This document shows positions 55,932 to 64,000 of a DNA stretch of 64,000 nucleotides, piece after piece. The notes beneath the pieces are model-generated. The model did no database searches, was not told where the DNA came from, and worked only from the letters and a program-made list of their open reading frames with translations. How positions within the stretch are numbered: the first letter of the stretch is position 1; every line of letters begins with the position of its first letter. Source of the DNA: JAKAGZ01 sp963783855. GTDB lineage: Bacteria > Bacteroidota > Ignavibacteria > Ignavibacteriales > Ignavibacteriaceae. The stretch lies in contig CAWAPE010000013.1 in the NCBI GenBank assembly GCA_963783855.1, forward strand, positions 159,607 through 223,606, given 5' to 3'. The position numbers and the translations under genes were made by a program.

Positions 55932-56212
55932 AATATCACCTTTGTATAATTAGCCTTTCTCAAAAATCTTTTATTTTATCAATAGTAAATACAATAAAAT
56001 AATGATAGCAGGCAATAGTTTTATGTATAAATTTTGTAGTATTTTATCCTACATTCACTAACTATCTGCTTAAAAGGCGGCTAAACCAGAGTCATATTAT
56101 TTGAGATTAAATTTTTAATTATCTAATTTATTCCTGAATTATTAAAATAAATATTTGATAATTGACTAACCTGCCCTTGAACTTTACTTTTTAAAATATC
56201 GGAGACCACCTT

Positions 56213-57871
56213 ATGCCTAAGAAAAAGAAATTCTCAACTGGTGAAAGCCGAAGAAATTTTTTGAAAAAAACATTGGTTGGCGGAATAGCAGCAGCAACTT
56301 TTCCATCACTTACGTTTGCAGATAAATCACACGAGTTAAGTACATCGCCTATTAAAATTAAACCAGGTGAATTTGACGAGATTTCAATTACTAAATTATC
56401 AGAAGGAATGAAATCCGGTAAATACACAGCCCGTTCTATAACAGAACAGTACATTTCACGGATTGATGAAATTGATAAATCAGGCCCTACAATTAATAGC
56501 GTACTTGAACTAAATCCAGATGCATTAAAAATTGCAGATGAACTTGATAGAGAATTTAAGGAAAAAGGACCTCGCGGGCCTATGCACGGAATTCCGGTTC
56601 TTATTAAGGATAATATTGATACGGCTGATGGTATGCAAACAACAGCAGGTTCACTTGCACTGCTCGGTTCAAAACCGGTGAAAGATTCTTTCCTTGTAAA
56701 AAGACTTAGAGAAGCAGGTGCAATAATTCTTGGTAAAACTAATTTAAGCGAATGGGCAAATATGCGTTCAACTCATTCAACCAGCGGGTGGAGCGGGCGC
56801 GGCGGACTGACTAAAAATCCTTATGCTCTCGACAGGAATTGTTCCGGTTCAAGTTCCGGTTCCGGTGCAGCAGCAGCAGCAAATCTTTGTGCAGTTGCAA
56901 TCGGAACTGAAACTGATGGCTCGGTTGTTAGCCCTTCCTCATTAAATGGTCTTGTAGGAATAAAGCCAACAGTCGGCCTGGTAAGTCGGGCAGGAATAAT
57001 TCCCATTTCACATTCACAGGATACTGCCGGACCAATGACCCGAACTGTAAAGGATGCCGCTATTCTACTTGGTGCTATGACCGGAATAGATTCCGAGGAT
57101 GAAGCCACTAAAAAGAGCAAAGGGAAATCATATACTGATTACACAAAATTTCTTGATACAGATGGACTTAAAGGAATGCGTATAGGAGTGTTCCGTCAAT
57201 ATTTTGGTTTCCTTCCGCAGGTTGATGAATTAATGGAAAAATCGCTTGCTGTTTTAAAAGATAATGGTGCTGTATTATTTGATCCGGTCAAAATTGATTC
57301 TCTTAATAAATTTGGTGATTCTGAATTTGCTGTTTTATTGTATGAACTGAAAGCTGATATGGAAGCTTATCTGAAACACCGTGGACCTAATACTAAAATG
57401 AATTCATTAAAAGACCTGATCAGATTTAATAAGGACCACGAAAAAGAAGAAATGCCTTACTTCAAACAGGAATTGTTTTTACGTGCTCAGGAAAAAGGTC
57501 CCTTAACTGATACAGAATATATTGAAGCCATTAAGAACAATCATTTGATGACACGTAAGAATGGTATTGATGCTGTAATGGATAAATACAAACTTGATGC
57601 ACTGGTATCACCAACAGATAGTCCTGCATGGATGACCGATATGGTTGACGGTGATCATTTTCTCGGTGGTAGTTCTTCACTAGCCGCAGTTGCCGGATAT
57701 CCACATATTACAGTTCCGGCAGGATTTGTTTTCGGCTTACCTGTTGGAATATCATTTTTTGGAAAGGCATGGAGTGAGCCAACATTACTAAAAATTGCTT
57801 ACGGATTTGAACAGGCAACGAAATTCCGAAAGTCACCGAAGTTTTTGCCGACTGTGGATTTGAAGGCTTGA
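56213..57871 (+). CDS. Tat-exported amidase (amidase signature family)
   Basis: This 552-residue amide hydrolase is exported folded by the Tat system: SRRNFLKK with Arg13 and Arg14, followed by a hydrophobic stretch (GGIAAATFPSLTFA). The Ser-cisSer-Lys triad is complete: Lys132 in PVLIKDNID, and the serines in NCSGSSSGSGAAAAAN and GTETDGSVVSPSS. Substrate is not known; related periplasmic enzymes act on peptide or aryl amides. It is a lone plus-strand gene in a minus-strand region, preceded by a 281-base gap and followed by hairpins that may end its transcript. Confidence 0.94.
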   Translation: MPKKKKFSTGESRRNFLKKTLVGGIAAATFPSLTFADKSHELSTSPIKIKPGEFDEISITKLSEGMKSGKYTARSITEQYISRIDEIDKSGPTINSVLELNPDALKIADELDREFKEKGPRGPMHGIPVLIKDNIDTADGMQTTAGSLALLGSKPVKDSFLVKRLREAGAIILGKTNLSEWANMRSTHSTSGWSGRGGLTKNPYALDRNCSGSSSGSGAAAAANLCAVAIGTETDGSVVSPSSLNGLVGIKPTVGLVSRAGIIPISHSQDTAGPMTRTVKDAAILLGAMTGIDSEDEATKKSKGKSYTDYTKFLDTDGLKGMRIGVFRQYFGFLPQVDELMEKSLAVLKDNGAVLFDPVKIDSLNKFGDSEFAVLLYELKADMEAYLKHRGPNTKMNSLKDLIRFNKDHEKEEMPYFKQELFLRAQEKGPLTDTEYIEAIKNNHLMTRKNGIDAVMDKYKLDALVSPTDSPAWMTDMVDGDHFLGGSSSLAAVAGYPHITVPAGFVFGLPVGISFFGKAWSEPTLLKIAYGFEQATKFRKSPKFLPTVDLKA

Positions 57872-57882
57872 GTCATCATTAT

Positions 57883-57903
57883 AGCCACTGTACGACCGTG
57901 GCT
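57883..57903. repeat. hairpin downstream of the amidase gene
   Basis: AGCCAC and GTGGCT form a perfect six-base stem around nine bases, 12 bases after the amidase stop. No T run follows, so it is not a clear terminator. Confidence 0.5.
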
Positions 57904-57930
57904 GCCTGACGAATAATTTATCTAACAAGG

Positions 57931-57952
57931 GTGTCAGGTCGCACCGTGACAC
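57931..57952. repeat. palindromic element GTGTCA...TGACAC
   Basis: Arms GTGTCA and TGACAC flank GGT-CGC-ACC, which also pairs, leaving one bulged G. It lies between the amidase gene and the rRNA terminator in a spot where two transcripts converge. It has the look of a dispersed repeat unit. Confidence 0.55.
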
Positions 57953-57980
57953 ATTTAATACTGCAATTTTAATTTTGAAA

Positions 57981-58013
57981 CAAAAAAACCCCGATCAAAA
58001 CTGACCGGGGTTT
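57981..58013 (-). terminator. Rho-independent terminator of the rRNA operon
   Basis: On the minus strand AAACCCCG pairs with CGGGGTTT around about twelve bases, with a run of seven T at the 3' side. It lies about 13 bases beyond the 3' end of 5S rRNA. Confidence 0.92.
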
Positions 58014-58025
58014 ATAAATTAAATT

Positions 58026-58138
58026 TGGCAGCGACCTACTCTTCCACACACCTGCGCATGCAGTACCATCGGCGTTCTGGGGCTTAACTACTCTGTTCGA
58101 AAAGGGAAGAGGTGTAACACCCAGGCTATAACCACCAA
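58026..58138 (-). rRNA. rrf: 5S ribosomal RNA
   Basis: About 112 bases on the minus strand with the typical 5S core (GAACAGAGTAGTTAAGCCCC, GGTACTGC). The end helix is TTTGGTGG...CGCTGCCAAA-like. It lies 90 bases after 23S and just before the terminator. The ends are approximate by a few bases. Confidence 0.93.
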
Positions 58139-58365
58139 AATTTAAACTTTTTACTGAGTTTAAATCAGTCAAAATAAATGAAAGAAGAAAGAGTGAGCCA
58201 CCAGATTGATACAACCTGTGTATAAAAATTTAATGATTAAGCCTCACGACTTATTAGTACTACTCGGCTGAATGCATTACTGCACTTACACCTGTAGCCT
58301 ATCAACCTCGTCATCTCCGAGGAGTCTTTAGTTACTTACGTAAGGGATACCTTATCTTGAAGCGT

Positions 58366-58396
<31 letters not shown>

Positions 58397-58515
58397 ACAA
58401 CCGCACATAGCTACCCAACGATACCACTGGCGTGATAATTGGTGCACTAGAGGTGCGTTCACTTCGGTCCTCTCGTACTAGAAGCGACCCTTCTCAAGTA
58501 TCCTGCGCCCGCATA

Positions 58516-58557
<42 letters not shown>

Positions 58558-58585
58558 ACGTACCGCTTTAATTGGCGAACAGCCA

Positions 58586-58645
<60 letters not shown>

Positions 58646-58671
58646 TACCGTCGATATGAACTCTTGGGTAA

Positions 58672-58705
<34 letters not shown>

Positions 58706-58864
58706 TTTGAGCGACGGCTCTTCCATTCGAAGCCGTCGGATCACTAACTCCTGCTTTCGCACCTGCTCGACTTGTAAGTCTCGCAGTCAAGCTCCCTTTT
58801 GCGTTTACACTCGCCGCATGATTACCAACCATGCTGAGGGAACCTTTGAGAGCCTCCGTTACAT

Positions 58865-58900
<36 letters not shown>

Positions 58901-59152
58901 AACACTGTTCCTGATCCTGATTCAAGGATCGAGGTTAGAATCCAAATAAAGCAAGGGTGGTATTTCACCGTTGGCTCCACCGAAGCTAGCGCCCCGGCTT
59001 CAAAGCCTCCCACCTATCCTACACATGCTTTACCCGAACCCAATGTTAGGGTGCAGTAAAGGTGCACGGGGTCTTTCCGTCCATATGCGGGTAACCGGCG
59101 TCTTCACCGGTACCACAATTTCACCGAGCCCGTGGTTGAGACAGTGCCCAAA

Positions 59153-59237
<85 letters not shown>

Positions 59238-59962
59238 TGGGGCTTCGATTCAAAGCTTCTCCCGAAGGATGACCTCTCCTCTTAACCTTCCAGCACCGGG
59301 CAGGTGTCAGTCCCTATACATCGTCTTGATTGACTTCGCAGAGACATATGTTTTTGTTAAACAGTCGCTTGGGCCTTTTCACTGCGGCCCCGTTCAGCTT
59401 AGTCCGCAAGGACTTCACCTACTAGGGGCACCCCTTATCCCGAAGTTACGGGGTTAATTTGCCGAGTTCCTTAACCACGGCTCACTCGAGCACCTTAGAA
59501 TACTCATCCCGTCTACCTGTGTCGGTTTGCGGTACGAACTAATAAATTTCTCCCATACGAAGATTTTCTCGGCAGTATGATTACGGTTAGTTTATGAGCT
59601 AAGCTCTCCCGTTCGCGTCTCGGTTTAACGAATGTGCGGATTTGCCTACACATTCACCCTACACGCTTAGACCACCTAATCCACCAGGTGGCTAACCTTC
59701 ACTCCTGCGTCCCTCCTTATGGTCAAACAAAATTTACCAGGTACAGGAATATTAACCTGTTTTCCATCGCCTACGCCTTTCAGCCTCGGCTTAGGGTTCG
59801 ACTAACCCTGAGATGACTAACATTGCTCAGGAAACCTTAGACTTTCGGTGTGCGGATTTTTCATCCGCATTATCGTTACTTATGCCAACATTTGCTTTTC
59901 TATGCGCTCCAGCATGCCTCGCAGCACACCTTCAACGCCCATAGAATGTTCCTCTACCGCTC

Positions 59963-59978
59963 TCCCGATAAATCGGGA
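59963..59978. repeat. palindrome TCCCGATAAATCGGGA in 23S rRNA, copy 1
   Basis: The palindrome forms a hairpin tip in a variable helix of 23S domain II/III. By comparison with E. coli it falls just after ACCGAAG, where the bacterial consensus has a different loop. An identical copy lies 637 bases away. Confidence 0.75.
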
Positions 59979-60599
59979 AAGCCCATAACTTCGGTAAATA
60001 GTTTAAGTCCCGAGAATTGTCGACGCACGGTCGCTTGACTAGTGAGCTATTACGCACTCTTTAAATGAATGGCTGCTTCTAAGCCAACATCCTAGTTGTC
60101 TGAGCAACCGAACATCCTTTCTCTGTTAACTATTATTTGGGGACCTTAGTTGATGGTCTGGGTTGTTTCCCTTTTGGCAATGAAGCTTATCCCCCACTGC
60201 CTGACTCCCGAGAAACATATGTACGGAATTCGGAGTTTGTCTGGGTTTGGTACCGTTGTGACAGCCCTAGCCCAATCAGTGCTCTACCTCCGTCATACTT
60301 TTACTCGAGGCTAGCCCTAAAGCTATTTCGAGGAATACGAGCTATTTCCGAGTTTGGTTGGCCTTTCACCCCTACCCTCACCTCATCCAAGCGGTTTTCA
60401 ACCCACACTGGTTCGGACCTCCATGAGGTTTTACCCTCACTTCATCCTGGACAAGGGTAGCTCACCCGGTTTCGCGTCTACCGCATGTTACTTAAACGCC
60501 CGATTAGGACTTGCTTTCGCTTCGACTGCGTTTCTTAGAAACTTAATCTTGCAACATACGAGTAACTCGTTGGCTCATTATCCAGAAGGCACGCTGTCA

Positions 60600-60615
60600 T
60601 CCCGATAAATCGGGA
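60600..60615. repeat. palindrome TCCCGATAAATCGGGA in 23S rRNA, copy 2
   Basis: An identical sixteen-base palindrome forms the tip of the variable helix that corresponds to helix 25 in E. coli, between GGTTGGAG and GACAGCGTGCC. Confidence 0.75.
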
Positions 60616-61379
60616 CTCCAACCGTTTGTAAGCACACGGTTTCAGGTACTATTTCACCCTCCTATTAGGAGTGCTTTTCACCTTTCCCTCACGGTACTGT
60701 TTCACTATCGGTTACGAGAGAGTATTTAGTCTTAGGAGATGGTTCTCCCGGATTCCCACAAAATTTCACTTACTCCGTGGTACTTGGGAACGTATTCCAA
60801 AGAGCTATCTTGTTTTCGCTTACAGGACTATCACCCTCTATGGTTGAACTTTCCAGAACATTCAGCTAACAAAATAGTTTCTTACTCTTCGGCCTATTAG
60901 TAATTCGGCCCGAACACGCCCCGCGACACCGCTAACACAACGGTTACTTCCTTTAACATGTTAGACGGTTTAGACTGTTTCCCTTTCGCTCGCCACTACT
61001 CAGGAAATCACTATTGTTTTCTCTTCCACCGGGTACTTAGATGTTTCAGTTCCCCGGGTTGTCTTCACACACCCTATGTATTCAGATGTGGATGTCCAGA
61101 CATTACTCTGGACGGGTTGCCCCATTCGGAAATCTGCGGGTCTTAGGTTATTTCCACCTATCCGCAGCTTATCGCAGGTAGTCGCGTCCTTCATCAACTT
61201 CTCGTACCAAGGCATCCACCGTGTGCCCTTAGTAACTTAACCAAAATTTTTTTACACAGATTTTAAACACAGATAAATATTGTGCTCAATCTTTATTTTA
61301 GAAAAGACATATTTCTATTTTTTATGGCTCAGTAAAACTTTCATCCTAAAAGGATTACTTATTTTTACTCTTTCAATCT

Positions 61380-61390
61380 TTCAAAGAACA
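61380..61390 (-). promoter_or_regulatory. boxA antitermination site before 23S
   Basis: On the minus strand TGTTCTTTGAA matches rRNA boxA (E. coli TGCTCTTTAAC). It lies in the spacer between tRNA-Ala and 23S. Nus factors bind boxA to prevent early termination in rRNA operons. Confidence 0.75.
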
Positions 61391-61394
61391 TTTC

Positions 61395-61410
61395 TCCCGA
61401 CAAGTCGGGA
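61395..61410. repeat. palindrome TCCCGACAAGTCGGGA in the rRNA spacer
   Basis: This is a variant of the palindrome found twice in 23S, with the same TCCCGA/TCGGGA arms and a changed loop. It lies 4 bases beyond the 3' end of tRNA-Ala and next to boxA, where it may be an RNA processing signal. Confidence 0.7.
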
Positions 61411-61414
61411 TTAG

Positions 61415-61487
61415 TGGAGCTAATCGGGATTGAACCGATAACCTCCGCCTTGCAAGGGCGGCGCTCTCCCAATTGAGCTATAGCCCC
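61415..61487 (-). tRNA. tRNA-Ala (anticodon TGC)
   Basis: The cloverleaf is complete over 73 bases. The acceptor stem is GGGGCTA/TAGCTCC with discriminator A. The D-arm has GCTCAATTGGGAGAGC, the anticodon loop CTTGCAA, and the T-arm GGTTCAATCC. CCA is not encoded. It sits in the 16S-23S spacer. Confidence 0.97.
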
Positions 61488-61560
61488 TAAAACTTACCTA
61501 TTAGAAGTCTTATGGGGTTCCGGTTATAACATTAGTTATTAACACACACCCATAAATCTG

Positions 61561-61634
<74 letters not shown>

Positions 61635-61777
61635 AGTTCTAGCTTACAGAATTTAAAGAACTAAAAACCCCGAGCTAACTGCTCAAGATTTTTTTTCGAA
61701 CACAAAATCAAAAAGAACAAAAAAAAATGATAGAAGTGAGTGATTACCAATCTCGTAAAACGGTTTTCGATTACTCT

Positions 61778-63318
<1,541 letters not shown>

Positions 63319-63396
63319 GTTTAATTTTTTGTAATCTTGGCGTTTAGACGCTTAGTTGAAACCATTTAACATTGACTGGTTAAATGCACTCACTCT

Positions 63397-63407
63397 ATCA
63401 AAGAACA
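63397..63407 (-). promoter_or_regulatory. boxA antitermination site in the rRNA leader
   Basis: On the minus strand TGTTCTTTGAT lies about 80 bases before 16S. It nearly matches the second boxA ahead of 23S (TGTTCTTTGAA). Confidence 0.75.
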
Positions 63408-63445
63408 TTCTAAAAACTTTGCCTTCCTCAATTAAAGAAGGGCTT

Positions 63446-63476
63446 CAAATTTACTGCCTCTTCCATTTAATGTCAA
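63446..63476 (-). promoter_or_regulatory. rRNA operon promoter
   Basis: On the minus strand a perfect -35 TTGACA (63471-63476) is followed after 17 bases by TAAATT. The same place reads TAAATTTG (63446-63453), which fits the Bacteroidetes -7 consensus TAnnTTTG. It lies about 130 bases before 16S and upstream of boxA. An AT-rich stretch just upstream may act as an UP element. Confidence 0.75.
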
Positions 63477-63491
63477 GAGACTTAGCTGACT

Positions 63492-63513
63492 AAATCAAAA
63501 TATATTTTGATTT
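63492..63513. promoter_or_regulatory. 22-bp perfect palindrome upstream of the rRNA promoter
   Basis: The arms AAATCAAAATA and TATTTTGATTT form a perfect palindrome with no spacer, starting about 16 bases upstream of the -35. It could be an operator or an activator site for rRNA transcription. On the plus strand a T run follows, so a terminator for an unseen plus transcript is an alternative. Confidence 0.5.
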
Positions 63514-63724
63514 TTTTCCGTATTCATTATTTTTTAGAACAAATAATAATCTCAGACAGCCTTTCAAATATAAGGGTTTTATTTTTATAATCAAGTTTTA
63601 ATTCAAAATTTTAATAAAATTTTTTTAGCATTATTCCAACCGAACCATTAACTATTTAATTATATAAGGATGCGACAGGGATAGCAATACTATAAAATAA
63701 GGCTAAAATTCATACAAGGGGATA
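63514..63724. other. non-coding region upstream of the rRNA promoter
   Basis: This AT-rich stretch lies between the palindrome and the stop of the export-protein gene. I see no open frame, no clear terminator for the export gene and no repeat. Confidence 0.5.
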
Positions 63725-64000
63725 TCACTTATTTATTTGAATCAGCAGTAAAATAATTGTTGCAATACTCCCTATTATACCAAGATAATTTGCAGTTTCC
63801 CCGAGGTAATAATGAAATGACCTTTTAGGATCTTTAGGAATATATATATAATCTCCTTCTTCAATTTTTGCATTATCCGAAGAAGCAGGAATCCAATTTC
63901 TTGAGACTGATTTTATCAGCATTACATCTTCATCAGCGTACTTTCCATACCCGCCTGCTTCATCGATATAATAATTGTAATCCTTTCCTTCCACAAAATT
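63725..64000 (-). CDS. SLBB-domain polysaccharide export protein (OPX/Wza-like), C-terminal fragment
   Basis: The frame runs out of the window with no start, so only the last 91 or so residues are seen. They hold the end of an SLBB domain (FVEGKDYNYYIDEAGGYGKY) and an IEEGDYIYIPKDPKR stretch typical of outer-membrane polysaccharide exporters. A C-terminal hydrophobic helix (LGIIGSIATIILLLIQINK) ends it. Wza-type proteins form the outer-membrane channel for EPS; a link to the glycan cluster 30 kb away is possible but not shown. Confidence 0.82.
   Translation of the reverse strand, partial: NFVEGKDYNYYIDEAGGYGKYADEDVMLIKSVSRNWIPASSDNAKIEEGDYIYIPKDPKRSFHYYLGETANYLGIIGSIATIILLLIQINK

Overview
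The window reads as a chromosome segment of a low-GC Gram-negative bacterium of the Bacteroidota/Ignavibacteriota group (Ignavibacterium/Melioribacter-like). The assignment rests on a GWxTD-domain protein, a fused CcoNO cbb3 oxidase, a bactofilin next to an ATP synthase operon that lacks beta and epsilon, a DUF3098 protein, and an rRNA promoter whose -10 region also matches the Bacteroidetes-type TAnnTTTG motif. This is inference from gene content; a 16S search would settle it. Nearly all genes lie on the minus strand. The exceptions are a small block at 33.9-36.1 kb and the amidase at 56.2-57.9 kb.

Layout. (1) 0-5.4 kb: F1Fo ATP synthase genes atpZ, an AtpI-like gene, atpB, E, F, H, A and G, preceded by a bactofilin and an M23 peptidase. 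(2) 6.7-19.5 kb: housekeeping and envelope genes (Sua5/TsaC, GT9 heptosyltransferase, LpxL-type acyltransferase with a frameshift, GWxTD protein, thioredoxin, enoyl-ACP reductase, DnaE, dUTPase, a flippase, a thioesterase, AccA). (3) 19.5-33.6 kb: an exopolysaccharide/O-antigen cluster with Wzz, Wzx, a Wzy-like polymerase, six or more glycosyltransferases and a polyprenyl glycosylphosphotransferase. One gene fuses a GT2 to a degenerate phosphoglycosyltransferase. (4) 33.9-36.1 kb, plus strand: an orphan 82-aa gene, a candidate structured RNA with its own promoter and terminator, a DUF3098 membrane protein, a lone EutN/CcmL microcompartment-vertex protein, and DprA. (5) 36-44.5 kb: RarA, an FtsB-like protein, Ddl, a class II aldolase, a Gfo/Idh oxidoreductase, MetF, a frameshifted penicillin acylase and a DUF2269 protein. 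(6) 44.5-54 kb: an M48 peptidase and a full cbb3 oxidase operon (ccoI-ccoS-ccoNO-ccoQP-ccoG-fixH-safE). (7) 54-57.9 kb: a coiled-coil membrane protein with a lipoprotein, and a Tat-exported amidase. (8) 58-63.5 kb: a complete rRNA operon 16S-tRNA-Ile-tRNA-Ala-23S-5S with promoter, two boxA sites and a terminator. The window ends inside an SLBB polysaccharide-export protein.

How it fits together: the cbb3 oxidase generates the proton gradient that the ATP synthase uses. The glycan cluster builds lipid-linked repeats (glycosylphosphotransferase, then GTs), flips them (Wzx), polymerises them (Wzy, Wzz) and probably exports them through an OPX protein such as the one at the window's end. At least three genes carry single-base frameshifts and a fourth lacks a start codon. 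This may reflect assembly indels or real decay, and raw reads would decide. The most unusual items are the structured RNA at 34.27-34.34 kb, the isolated EutN gene with a TTG start, the GT2-phosphoglycosyltransferase fusion that has lost its catalytic core, the CcoQ-CcoP fusion, and one short palindrome family found at the tips of two 23S rRNA helices and in the rRNA spacer.
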